A DNA stretch of 64,000 nt, taken from Onthophagus taurus (Eukaryota > Arthropoda > Insecta > Coleoptera > Scarabaeidae). The stretch spans positions 27,657,001 through 27,721,000 of the forward strand of contig NC_091972.1 of NCBI RefSeq assembly GCF_036711975.1. Direction: 5' to 3'. A model generated the notes under the pieces. The model did not search any database and was not told the DNA's origin. It worked only from the letters and a program-made list of their open reading frames with translations. Below, one piece after another: positions 21,675 to 29,861 of the stretch (positions are counted from its first letter, which is position 1; the number at the start of each line of letters is the position of its first letter). The position numbers and the translations under genes were made by a program.

Positions 21675-22406
21675 TTAGTCCGGGTAAATAAATTTATCCA
21701 TTCCTATACGATACCTTCCATCCTTTACTTCAAAATCTTTCATAATAATCATAGGGTTATATTTATCATCATTCCAACACCGTTTATAAGCGTCCTTGAA
21801 AACATCAAACTTCATGTCGGTGTTAACGTGTTCATCATACACATGTTTTAAATTAACCTCATCTTGTTTGAATAGAATTAAGACGTTTGCATTGTCTCGT
21901 ATTAGGTGTTTAGGTATCCGCGTATAGGTTTGCGTAAGGTAGAACGAATCAATATTATTATGTCGTCCCATACAGAAAAATGATCGAATCTTATCCTGTT
22001 TATCGCATGCTACATCGTCAAATATGAAAATTGAGTTTTGTTTAGCTTCAGACGGATCTATAACGGCATCATTATCGATGAATCTATAAAGTCCTATTTC
22101 GGGTAACTGTTTCATAATCATTTCTAAAAATTCATATTTCGGTTGATGTAAGGATTTTGAGTATATATAAATATTTTCAAAATTTAAACCATTTTTATCG
22201 AAAATGAGATTTAACATCAAGTTGGTTTTCCCACATCCGCTCGGACCGCATACTATTGCTCGTATACTGTTCGGTATGAGATCGCCATGCCTACGACTGG
22301 TTATCGGTTTCATCATCGTTAACCGATCGAGATCGGTTAATGACATTGTGAGAGATGGGTGTTGCACTACACGCATTATAAAACTAAAATGAGTTTTAAT
22401 CTTCAT
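21675..22406 (-). CDS. Genome-packaging ATPase (FtsK/A32-like)
   Basis: It drives dsDNA packaging into capsids in Polintons, adintoviruses and relatives. The 243-residue frame has Walker A GPSGCGKT at residues 54-61 and Walker B SIFIFDDV at 125-132, followed by an RHNNIDSFYLTQTY segment that fits the sensor motif ('..i....QT') of A32-type ATPases. Internal Met 11 or 21 could be the real start. The reading frame is intact. It is the first gene of the leftward unit, and its ATG is only 47 bp from the ATG of the PLA2 gene. Confidence 0.9.
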   Translation of the reverse strand: MKIKTHFSFIMRVVQHPSLTMSLTDLDRLTMMKPITSRRHGDLIPNSIRAIVCGPSGCGKTNLMLNLIFDKNGLNFENIYIYSKSLHQPKYEFLEMIMKQLPEIGLYRFIDNDAVIDPSEAKQNSIFIFDDVACDKQDKIRSFFCMGRHNNIDSFYLTQTYTRIPKHLIRDNANVLILFKQDEVNLKHVYDEHVNTDMKFDVFKDAYKRCWNDDKYNPMIIMKDFEVKDGRYRIGMDKFIYPD

Positions 22407-22413
22407 GTGCGGG

Positions 22414-22448
22414 TATATAAGGGATGTGAAAGCGTAAACCGCATCAGT
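22414..22448 (+). promoter_or_regulatory. TATA box plus TCAGT initiator for the structural gene unit
   Basis: TATATAA at 22414-22420 and TCAGT at 22444-22448 are 30 bp apart, the spacing expected for an arthropod TATA/Inr core promoter. Initiation at the A of TCAGT would leave an 8 nt leader before ATG 22454. The segment also separates the divergent ATPase gene. Confidence 0.6.
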
Positions 22449-22453
22449 TGAGT

Positions 22454-23296
22454 ATGCTGTTTACTCGAGATAGTACATCTGCGACGGCGGGGGGAAGCGG
22501 AATACTTAATACACTTATCAATAAACTACCCGTTGAGTTACACGTTCCAGGCTATCAATTTTGTGGACCAGGAACAAAATTGAAGAAACGTTTGGCTAGA
22601 GGCGATAAAGGAATAAATCCATTAGATCGGGCTTGTAGAGAACACGATATAGCGTATTCGGACAATAATTCTTTAGAACAACGTCGCATGGCCGATAGAC
22701 GTTTGGAGGAAAACGCTTGGGAGAGAGTGAAAGCGAAAGATTCGACATTGGGGGAAAAAGCATCAGCTTGGTTAGTTACAAACGCTATGAAAGTGAAACG
22801 AAAATTGGGAATGGGTCATAAGGGACAAAAAATAATTAAAAGATTAAAAGATAAAAAAAATAAACCGATAGCATTTAAAAGCGTGTTGGTAAAGCAAATC
22901 GCTAAAGATTTACCCAAAACAACAGATAATTTACGGGAAGCGGCTAGATTAGCTTTGAAAAGTGCTCGTATAGCTGTTAAATCCGCGGGTGGAAAGAAAA
23001 AAGTTAAAATTCCGCGTACAATCCCGTTACCTATTACAAGTGGTGGTATACTACCGATATTACCAGCCATATTTGCCGGACTATCAGCTCTCGGAGCGTT
23101 ATCAGGCAGCGCGGCTGGTGTGTATCGCGCGGTGAAGAGTGGTCAAGAGGCTAAAGAGAAGTTGAAAGAAGCTGAACGACACAATAAGGCGATGGAAGCT
23201 ATCGCGATTGGCGAAACCGGAAGTGGACTTTATATTAAAAAATATAAAAAAGGATTGGGTTTATATTTAAGTAAAAAGCAACAAAAAAACTTGTAA
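22454..23296 (+). CDS. PLA2-domain / pVI-like minor virion protein
   Basis: A 280-residue protein from ATG 22454. Residues 32-40 (PGYQFCGPG) form the calcium-binding loop, and RACREHDIAY (59-68) carries the catalytic His64-Asp65 pair of the phospholipase A2 fold also found in parvovirus VP1. In Polintons/adintoviruses such proteins are thought to help membrane escape during entry. A hydrophobic/amphipathic segment (about 197-230, AIFAGLSALGALSG) and Gly/Lys-rich C-terminal repeats (GLYIKKYKKGLGLYL) recall adenovirus pVI-like proteins. It is the first gene of the rightward unit, and a -1 slippery site overlaps its last codons. The frame is intact. Confidence 0.88.
   Translation: MLFTRDSTSATAGGSGILNTLINKLPVELHVPGYQFCGPGTKLKKRLARGDKGINPLDRACREHDIAYSDNNSLEQRRMADRRLEENAWERVKAKDSTLGEKASAWLVTNAMKVKRKLGMGHKGQKIIKRLKDKKNKPIAFKSVLVKQIAKDLPKTTDNLREAARLALKSARIAVKSAGGKKKVKIPRTIPLPITSGGILPILPAIFAGLSALGALSGSAAGVYRAVKSGQEAKEKLKEAERHNKAMEAIAIGETGSGLYIKKYKKGLGLYLSKKQQKNL
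23284..23290 (+). promoter_or_regulatory. Candidate -1 ribosomal frameshift heptamer A AAA AAC
   Basis: Read in the PLA2 frame, the heptamer is A_AAA_AAC (MMTV gag-pro class). It is followed by one sense codon and the UAA stop. Slipping -1 enters the protease frame, which is open from here and lacks an ATG for its first roughly 29 codons. No downstream pseudoknot was established by eye. An indel in the seven-A run is the alternative explanation. Confidence 0.45.
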
Positions 23297-23673
23297 CTAG
23301 GCTACCTAATAGACCTCTAACAAATCTCGATATAATAAAATACGCTAAAACAATTAAAATTCCAAATTTTCGCGGAGTGTATATGCGAAATGGATTGCCT
23401 AAAGAAGGTCCTAAATATTATGAGTCAGCTGTTGTAAATTTAGATGATCACCGAGGTAGCGGAACCCATTGGGTAGCCTATAAAAAAATTGGCAATAGGG
23501 TGTTATATTTCGACAGTTATGGAGATCTAAAACCACCTAAAGAACTTTTAAAATACTTTAAAAAATGTCAAATTGTGTATAACCACGATAATTTTCAAAA
23601 GGATAACCCGTATAACTGCGGTCAATTATGTATAAATTTCCTACTTAACATAAGAAATAACTCATTTGAGTGA
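23291..23673 (+). CDS. Adenain-like cysteine protease
   Basis: This protease matures capsid proteins in adenovirus/Polinton-type viruses. Counting from ATG 23377, the triad is His31 (GTHWVAY), Asp46 (YFDSYG) and Cys81 (NCGQLC), with Gln74 as the oxyanion residue. Homology extends upstream of that ATG without a start codon (PLTNLDIIKYAK, then IPNFRGV), so either translation arrives by -1 frameshift from the PLA2 gene or the two genes were once fused. From ATG 23377 it would lack the N-terminal part of the fold. The stop is 2 nt before the minor capsid ATG. Confidence 0.85.
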
Positions 23674-23675
23674 AA

Positions 23676-25557
23676 ATGTCACAGACGTTCACACTGGTCA
23701 GTACAAAAAGCGAAATCTCCGAAGACTATTATCCGCCTATAGAATTAGACCCTAACTCGAGTTACTCGCTTGGTCTTATTGGATTCTATACACAGGAAAA
23801 AATCGTGTCGTGTAAAAATTTTAGAGTAGTTGGTAAAAAGAATTAGAGTAAAAATTGTAATATCACATGGTAAAAATAACTCTAATGTACACTATATTTA
23901 ATATTAATATAGAGTTCATATATTATTCACTTAATAGAGTAGTTTTTACAGTTCTCTAAAGGAGAGTTCTTTTTTACTTATGTTAGTGAAGTTATGTAAT
24001 ATATAAAACATTAAATTTTACACTAGACGTGTACTTTTCCTTCGGGTACTTCGTAGGCACAGCACTATTTTGCTCGGGATTACTCGTCGGTACCACGTGA
24101 TCAACATGTGGTGTGATACAGCTAAAATTTAACGGTCATCTACTAAACGAGTCGGAACTCGATAGCGTCTCGAGACCTGATTTACGCGATATAAAAAGAA
24201 ACACGATTATTTTTATTTTAATTATGTTTGCCAAAATAAAACATTCATGATGTGAAATTAGTGGAACTTCCGGAAGATTTTACATACAAGTTCCTTGTGA
24301 AGATTGGTAAAAATGTGCAACTTGGTGCAACTATACAAATAGGAAACTTATAGAAGACTCATTAGATGCAGTTTTAATGGTGACTCGGTGGAAACTTTAA
24401 AATGAATTAAGTATTATATATGTTATATGTATATAAATAGAATTTAATTTTTTTAAATTTAAGTTATAACAATATATTACAAGTAAAAATAAAAACAAAT
24501 ATTTTATAATTTTGATTTTTATTACAAACGTAAAACTTCCCTAAAAATACTCCACTTCCTATTAAAAATTAACACTAATAAGTGTAAGATACACACTATT
24601 TAGTGATATTTTGTCAATTAATAGAGTAAAATTAGAGCGAATTTTTAATAATTTACACTGATTAGATTAGAAATGTATCTAATTAGAGTCACGACAACAT
24701 CTAGTTAGATTACATATAATACACTGCTATAGAGTAACGATTTTACACTATTTAATAAACACCATCTTCTCACTATTTAGTGTAAATTTTTAATCTATTC
24801 ACCTACACTATATAGTGCAAAAAAATAACTCTAAATAAATTGGACCGATCTGAACCATGTTTTAGAGTTGATTTTTACTCTATATTTTTTCCTGTGTACG
24901 TATAACAGTATACCAAACATTGAACAAGGAGTAAACGATAAATTTTACTTTACCGAAAAATTGCCCATTAATAAAAGCCGACAATCAACTATAGACGAGG
25001 GGGCATTACCACAGGAAATCAAAATTCCTACTGGTGCATATGAAATAACGGACATTGAGAAATTTTTACAAAAAGAGATTTTACGTCGTATCGGATTGAA
25101 TACGGTTGATGATCCTGAAAAATTTTTTTCACTCAAGGCTAACAATAACACCTTGCAGTGTGAAATAAAAAGCGATTATTTTGAGATAGATTTCTCTCAA
25201 CCAAATACGATAGCTTCTATATTGGGGTTTTCCAATCGTAAACTAGATGTATCGATAAAGCATAAATCAGATCTTCCGGTAAATATAATACGTGTGACAT
25301 CCGTTCGAGTGGAATGTAATATAATTTCCGGCTCGTATTACAATAACAAATTATCTCACACGCTATATGAATTCGCTCCAACTGTGGATCCTGGTTTCAG
25401 TATAAATATAGAGCCAAGGAACCCCATTTATTTGCCAGTGGACACCGATCGTCCGATATCGAACATTACACTAAGATTACTTGATCAGCGTGGTAAATTG
25501 GTAAACTTTCGTGGAGAAGAAATTGTTATTAGATTAGAATTAAAACGAACTTCATAA
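23676..25557 (+). pseudogene. Minor capsid (penton-like) protein, split by a MITE
   Basis: The 5' part (23676-23790, about 38 codons) starts MSQTFTLVSTKSE. The 3' part (24897-25557, about 218 codons) resumes in the same frame after removal of the 1106 bp MITE and one TA. The protein is probably the single-jelly-roll penton-type capsid component that precedes the major capsid gene in Polintons, assigned from position and general pattern. The visible methionine at the start of the 3' frame is MITE-derived. Apart from the insertion the frame is uninterrupted, so the MITE arrived recently relative to coding decay. Confidence 0.75.
23791..24896 (-). mobile_element. MITE of family M1 inserted in the minor capsid gene
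   Basis: Reverse orientation relative to 503-1602; ends CACAGGAAAAAAT and complement; TA duplicated at 23789-23790 and 24897-24898. Internal differences (for example GCTCTAATTTTACTCTATTAATT) match the copy 2 MITE rather than the copy 1 MITE over about 230 bp. Confidence 0.93.
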
Positions 25558-25763
25558 TGGGGCTGTTGTTCCAATTAAAAGCCACCGATCCTCAACAGCG
25601 TTCATCTATCAAAAGAAAACATTATAACTCAGGTGGAAAGAGAACATCTAGATCAGTTAAAAGAAAGACTTCATTGCGAGCGGACAACAGACGTTTTCTC
25701 GAGCAGTTGGGTTATCATGTCTACACAAAAGTTAAATATATACCGCGAACCCATCGTGGATAA
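25557..25763 (+). CDS. Small basic (core-like) protein
   Basis: 68 residues, very rich in Lys/Arg (KRKHYNSGGKRTSRSVKRK), with a C-terminal RRFLEQLGY motif. Its ATG overlaps the minor capsid stop as TAATG, and its 3' end overlaps the major capsid start by 47 nt in another frame. Position and charge suggest a DNA-condensing core peptide comparable to adenovirus protein VII/X, but this is inference from composition and neighbourhood. Confidence 0.6.
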   Translation: MGLLFQLKATDPQQRSSIKRKHYNSGGKRTSRSVKRKTSLRADNRRFLEQLGYHVYTKVKYIPRTHRG

Positions 25764-26949
25764 TTCGATCGCTAGAGAAGAAGTGCATAGTTACCATCCT
25801 TCCACAAATTCTTTTCAAAATAACGATATATTCACCATTGAACTAAACCAAGAAGATGTTTTATTTTCGTTCTTCGAAAGTTATATACGTATTGAGGGAG
25901 ATTACAAAGAAAAATTAAACGATCCAACTGATACTATCCAGCTAACGCACAACTTACCAACATATCTATTTGAGTATATCGCATTTGAGCATAACGGTAC
26001 TGAAATCGAACGGGTACGTGAACCCGGTTTAACATCATTGATTCGAACCCTACTTCAACAAAACGAAGTGGAATGCAAATCTTTAGAAATAGCTGGTTTA
26101 AAATGGCCACCCGAAGGAAATTTGCCTACAGTTAGTGCGAACAAGGATTTCACGTTTCAAATCCCATTAAGTCATATTTTCGGATTATTTAGGGACTATA
26201 ATCACGTTATGAGAGGTCGCTTCAAATTTAGATTTGTTAGAAGTCGTACTGACTCCAATTGTTATAAATCTACATCAAAAGCCGATTCTAGCACCGCAGA
26301 GTTTACTGTAAAAACGGTTACATTGTTGGCGAAACATGTGTACCCAAGCCCATCTATAAAGATGAAGCTGTTAGATGGTTTAAATAAAAACGCAAACATT
26401 CCCGTACCGTTTCGGAAGTGGTCTTTTTATGAGCTACCTTCAATGAGAAAGGGAAATAAAGAGATTTGGTCGGTCACGTCAACAACTAACAGAGGTAGAC
26501 CTCAATACGTTATAGTTGCATTCCAAACCAATCGAAAGGATCAGCCGAATTCAGATTGTACACTTTTCGATCACTTGAACATTATAGATCTTAAAGTCTA
26601 TCTAAACTCATACTGCTATCCATTCGAGTCGATGAATTTGGAGTTTGCGAAAGAAAATTATGTTGAACTCTATAAAATGTATACCGAATTTCAACCATAT
26701 ATTTGGGAAACATCTCGAAAACAACCGATTATGGATTTCGCAAGCTTTAAAAAAAGACCTTTATTCGTGGTGGATACCACTAAGAATAACGATGAAGAAG
26801 CCGCCCCATCCGCATCATGTGAGGTGCGTATCGAAATTCAAAGCGGTAAAGATTTTCCGCCTGATACAAAAGCATACTGTATACTACTCCAAGAATCCAT
26901 GTATACATACAAACCTTTGAGTGGGGAGGTATCTGTAATTATAAATTAA
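25717..26949 (+). CDS. Major capsid protein (double jelly-roll type, putative)
   Basis: 410 residues. I prefer the start MSTQKLNIYREPIVD at 25717, because the upstream in-frame ATG (25633) lies wholly within the coding sequence of the basic protein. The beta-rich sequence, with segments such as FFESYIRIEGDY and IPLSHIFGLFRDYNHVMRGR, is characteristic of the insect Polinton capsid family annotated as F54H12.2-like. It lies downstream of protease and minor capsid genes as in Polintons. The frame is intact, and the next gene starts 17 nt after its stop. Confidence 0.8.
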   Translation: MSTQKLNIYREPIVDNSIAREEVHSYHPSTNSFQNNDIFTIELNQEDVLFSFFESYIRIEGDYKEKLNDPTDTIQLTHNLPTYLFEYIAFEHNGTEIERVREPGLTSLIRTLLQQNEVECKSLEIAGLKWPPEGNLPTVSANKDFTFQIPLSHIFGLFRDYNHVMRGRFKFRFVRSRTDSNCYKSTSKADSSTAEFTVKTVTLLAKHVYPSPSIKMKLLDGLNKNANIPVPFRKWSFYELPSMRKGNKEIWSVTSTTNRGRPQYVIVAFQTNRKDQPNSDCTLFDHLNIIDLKVYLNSYCYPFESMNLEFAKENYVELYKMYTEFQPYIWETSRKQPIMDFASFKKRPLFVVDTTKNNDEEAAPSASCEVRIEIQSGKDFPPDTKAYCILLQESMYTYKPLSGEVSVIIN

Positions 26950-26966
26950 ATTACACATGAGGTCAT

Positions 26967-27479
26967 ATGTTAGTTTACAATATGAAGTTCAAAATCGCGG
27001 TTGTAGACGTTCAGGGGTTTTACGTCAATTCTAAATTCGAAGTTAAAGAATTTACTCTTGTGGATATCACCACCGACTACATAATACATTTACACTTAAA
27101 AGCTAGTATACCATTCCAACAGTTAAACGTTCGAGATCGAAGATCAGTGAGATATTTGGAACGCAACCATCACAGGTTGCTATATAGCGATGGGTGGATA
27201 AATCAATCAGAAGGTCTAAATGTAATTGATACCTTAATTTCCTCCTACGATCAAATATTTGTTAAGGGAAATCAAAAGAAGCAGTTTTTAAAAACACGTA
27301 AAAGCAATTCAATACTAACGGATATTGCGTTAGAATTTGCGGAAGAGGATGAGACTAAATTAAATTCATCCAACAATCAATGTTGGTTCCACACCGGCTC
27401 TCCAGCAGTATGTTCACAAAACAATGTATTAATTTTACAAAAATTTTTATATAATCACAATAATGTTACTTGTATTTAA
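26967..27479 (+). CDS. Conserved insect provirus protein, function unknown
   Basis: 170 residues; ATG at 26967 or, in frame, 26982 (MKFKIAVVDVQGF). Contains IAVVDVQGFYVNSKF near the N-terminus, YDQIFVKGNQKKQFL in the middle, and a Cys/His-containing end (CWFHTGSPAVC). I recognise this combination from uncharacterised insect proteins repeatedly found in mobile-element contexts, but no biochemical role is established. Continuous with the structural gene unit (17 nt after the capsid stop). Confidence 0.55.
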   Translation: MLVYNMKFKIAVVDVQGFYVNSKFEVKEFTLVDITTDYIIHLHLKASIPFQQLNVRDRRSVRYLERNHHRLLYSDGWINQSEGLNVIDTLISSYDQIFVKGNQKKQFLKTRKSNSILTDIALEFAEEDETKLNSSNNQCWFHTGSPAVCSQNNVLILQKFLYNHNNVTCI

Positions 27480-27573
27480 GTTGTAAATATAATAATTTTT
27501 AAATAAAAAATTGATTGTAGTTTTATTATTATAATAGTTGTAAAATTTATTGGGAGAGGGTGGGGGTGTGAGA
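27480..27573. other. Short AT-rich intergenic segment
   Basis: It contains AATAAA soon after the preceding stop (27503), a possible poly(A) signal for the rightward unit, then a G-rich run (GGGAGAGGGTGGGGGTG). Confidence 0.4.
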
Positions 27574-27607
27574 TATATTATATAATTAAAAAATTAATGT
27601 ATTCAGT
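27574..27607 (+). promoter_or_regulatory. Second TATA + TCAGT promoter
   Basis: TATATTATATAA (from 27574) and TCAGT (27603-27607) are about 29 bp apart, with ATG at 27630. The architecture matches the promoter at 22414-22448, suggesting an independent transcription unit for the next gene. Confidence 0.5.
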
Positions 27608-27629
27608 TTACAACTAAATTTGATGAAAT

Positions 27630-28271
27630 ATGGATGTTAACACTGGGTGTGAAATTTCTGAAAGCCCTTACTGGGTATCAATTAATAAACAATGGAAGAA
27701 GTTTCGTGATGATATAGAGAAAGAAAATAAATTTATTGGTGAAACCTTATATTCGATCGATAGATTTAACATAAAAGTTGGTATTAGTGTGGCGAGAGGT
27801 TTTATAACATGTGTGAAATTGATTTTTAAATCTTGGAATGATGTAGAATCGAAATCACATATACTCTCTTTTCTACGTGAAGATTGGGAACAATTGATTA
27901 ATGTATTTAAAATCATTCGTTTTAAAATGAACTTTTCTGACCAAATTATACCGTTAGCGGATGGAATTCTTAGAGTTACTGCAGACGTTGAGAATTGTGT
28001 GTGCATCACATATGAAGATATGGACCCTGAAAATAATTTTTTTATTCCGATTATATTAACCTTGATGGAAGTTCAAGACATTTTATCTAAGGAATTTTTA
28101 ATTTCATACAAATTAAAAGTATTAGACAATTTGCATTTTAATGATTACATTGATTTTATTATGAACACTCAATTTTCGAAGGATAAGTTAAAATTAATTC
28201 GAGAATTTTGTTTGCAAAATTTATCTGAAATAAATTATTACTTAATGGAATATATTGATATGATTTCATGA
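27630..28271 (+). CDS. Provirus accessory protein, unassigned
   Basis: 213 residues, acidic, intact. The N-terminal third (about residues 38-90: SIDRFNIKVGISVARGFITC, then SHILSFLREDWEQLINVF) has the alternating strands and terminal helix expected of a PC4/Whirly-like ssDNA-binding fold, but key residues cannot be confirmed by eye. The C-terminal half is Leu/Ile-rich. It has its own TATA/TCAGT promoter and is separated from the structural unit. A DNA-binding or regulatory role is a guess. Confidence 0.4.
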   Translation: MDVNTGCEISESPYWVSINKQWKKFRDDIEKENKFIGETLYSIDRFNIKVGISVARGFITCVKLIFKSWNDVESKSHILSFLREDWEQLINVFKIIRFKMNFSDQIIPLADGILRVTADVENCVCITYEDMDPENNFFIPIILTLMEVQDILSKEFLISYKLKVLDNLHFNDYIDFIMNTQFSKDKLKLIREFCLQNLSEINYYLMEYIDMIS

Positions 28272-28414
28272 GTTTAAACTTACTACTATTAAGAATGTTG
28301 ACGAATACTTGCGTTAAAAAATTATATTTATTTTAATTTAAACAAGTTTAAACATGTTGAAACAAGTGTTGGTGAGGTTCAATGAACTTTACATAACTTT
28401 GGTGATTTAATAAT
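28272..28414. other. AT-rich spacer
   Basis: No gene seen; contains repeated GTTTAAAC-like words. Confidence 0.4.
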
Positions 28415-28658
28415 AAAAACTGCTTAATTTGCATTTTAGATAACAATAACACCTGCGTGCGAATTGCATCATCCTTCTAGAAACTTCTATTACACAAAAA
28501 CTGCTTAATTTGCATTTTAGATAACAATAACACCTGCGTGCGAATTGCATCATCCTTCTAGAAACTTCTATTACACAAAAACTGCTTGATTTGCATTTTA
28601 GATAACAATAACACCTGACGTGCGAATTGCATCATCCTTCTAGAAACTTCTATTACAC
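28415..28658 (+). repeat. Three tandem 81-82 bp repeats
   Basis: Units begin AAAAACTGCTTAATTTGCAT at 28415, 28496 and 28577 and end TTCTATTACAC. The third has one inserted base and one substitution. Each contains a heat-shock-element-like TTCTAGAAACTTC palindrome. High identity implies recent amplification, and the repeats could serve as a promoter/enhancer or replication element for the provirus. Confidence 0.95.
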
Positions 28659-28779
28659 ATTTCCCCACCCCCATTATTTTCATACATATAATTACATGTT
28701 CTAAATAATTTATTTAGTATGACAGCTATTTCCAAGCTAACTGGTTACGTTTTATTATTATTAATCTACGAAACAAATC

Positions 28780-29004
28780 ATGTCTCGTCTAAGTCAATTG
28801 GGTCAGTGCAATTTCCCACCGAAAAAATCAATTTCTGCGCTTCAAACAGACACTCCATACCCGATTAAGTGTGCGAAACGGCTTAAAAAGTGTTCTTGGC
28901 CGTCCGTGGTACTTGAACTGGAGGCTGGATTCGTAATTTATTTACCAAGACGCATCGCAGAAGATATTACCGACGAAGAAATTATGGAACTTAGCAAAAT
29001 GTGA
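28780..29004 (+). CDS. Small SSB-like provirus protein, N-terminal part
   Basis: 74 codons (MSRLSQLGQC...). The segment TPYPIKCAKRLKKCSWPSVV then ELEAGFVIYLPRRIAEDITD fits a family of small insect provirus proteins with pattern 'Y.I..AKR.K.......V.LEL......LP.R....LT...I', possibly OB-fold ssDNA-binding. It ends early, and its expected C-terminus is found in the following fragment, so a partial tandem duplication has probably rearranged the gene. Family assignment is from memory of the pattern and is tentative. Confidence 0.45.
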   Translation: MSRLSQLGQCNFPPKKSISALQTDTPYPIKCAKRLKKCSWPSVVLELEAGFVIYLPRRIAEDITDEEIMELSKM

Positions 29005-29038
29005 GTTTAAACCAAAGAAAAAATTTATTCGAAGTTGA

Positions 29039-29278
29039 GTTGGATTTACCCCTTTTACCATATTTATTGTTAATGGAAAACGTCTTACGAGCTGCGTATG
29101 GTCGTCACCTTCCGTTGTGGTGGAGTTAGAAGCGGGCTTGCTTCTCAACGTTTCTTTTTTACCTACCGATCAAGAAATTTTTTGGAGTTACAAGATCAAT
29201 GTATCGTGTATAATAATAAAGGATGGTGGTAAACCGAAGCCCGCTCATATAATTGAATTTGTAAAAAAAGTACCATAA
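29039..29278 (+). pseudogene. Second, partial copy of the SSB-like gene
   Basis: An open stretch without ATG reads TPFTIFIVNGKRLTSCVWSS, then SVVVELEAGLLLNVSFLP, clearly related to the preceding ORF (TPY.I...KRL..C.W..SVV.ELEAG). It continues to a C-terminal IIIKDGGKPKPAHIIEFVKK missing from the first copy. Interpreted as a diverged tandem partial duplicate. Confidence 0.55.
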
Positions 29279-29493
29279 CATTAAGGTTTTTATTATTTTT
29301 TTGTAACTATTTATTATGTAATGTTTATTATTATAAAAATGTTTATTAATACTTTTATTGGGTTGATTGGGGGGGGGAATTAAATTGTGTTAAATTGTGT
29401 TATTATTATTTTCCGGAATATTCCCAAGTTCCTGTGCACGCGCATTCAAGAGTTGTAAGGCGCGCCTTTATGCGTTCAACGCGCCATCTTTCA
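29279..29493. other. AT-rich spacer with poly-G run
   Basis: No gene; GGGGGGGGG near 29371. The provirus right limit may lie here, but no terminal repeat was recognised. Confidence 0.35.
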
Positions 29494-29861
29494 GAAACGC
29501 CGATTCTAGACAGGAAGTTGTTGCTCCTCCGTGACGTCATCCGCCCGATGTAAAAGGATAGGGAGGGGTGCCAACCAAACGCTTGAGGGAAAAAATAGGT
29601 TGGTAACAAGATCTGGTGACTTTTTAAAAAAGTAGCAGTCTACCTGGTTGGTAGTGGTTTAGTTCCACTACCAGCCACTAGGTGGCGCGTTACTTTTTTT
29701 AAAAGTCACCAGATCTAGTTACTTTTCCAATACCAACCTATTTTTGTTTTCTCCACAGCCATAGGTTGGTACCCTTCCCTATCCTTTTACATTGGGTTGA
29801 TGACGTCATGTGGAGCGGATGTGGAGCTGTGGAGCAACTTCCTATCTAGAATCGGCGTTTC
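29494..29861. repeat. Large inverted repeat with CRE-like sites
   Basis: Left arm about 29494-29632 pairs imperfectly with right arm about 29688-29861 (GAAACGCCGATTCTAGA with its complement; AAAAGGATAGGGA with its complement; TTTTTAAAA-containing ends). The 55 bp loop itself contains a 12 bp stem (GTAGTGG...CCACTAC). Each arm holds a TGACGTCA palindrome (29532-29539, 29801-29808) and a third lies at 29926-29933. GC content is well above the surroundings. Confidence 0.85.

Larger units (their letters stand above)
19582..29278. mobile_element. Polinton/Maverick (adintovirus-like) provirus, defective
   Basis: This cluster encodes an RVE-type integrase, fibre-like protein, DUF8207-type protein, packaging ATPase, PLA2/pVI-like protein, adenain-like protease, minor and major capsid proteins and accessory genes. 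The set matches Polintons/adintoviruses. The left end is lost (integrase truncated at 19581) and the right limit is uncertain. No terminal inverted repeats and no protein-primed DNA polymerase B are visible. The minor capsid gene is split by a MITE. It therefore cannot replicate alone. Confidence 0.9.

Noticed and set aside
22454..23296. Endogenous parvovirus (densovirus) VP1 because of the PLA2 domain
   Set aside because: Neighbouring packaging ATPase, adenain-like protease, integrase and separate capsid genes, and absence of NS1, fit a Polinton/adintovirus-type element instead.
24868..24899. Methionine at 24868 as the minor capsid start
   Set aside because: It lies inside the MITE; the real start is 23676 and the gene is split by the insertion.
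25633..25716. Upstream ATG 25633 as the major capsid start
   Set aside because: The extra 28 codons overlap the basic protein in another frame and look unlike capsid sequence; ATG 25717 gives the expected N-terminus.
28415..28658. CRISPR-like array
   Set aside because: Three units of 81 bp with no unique spacers, in an animal genome; ordinary tandem repeats.
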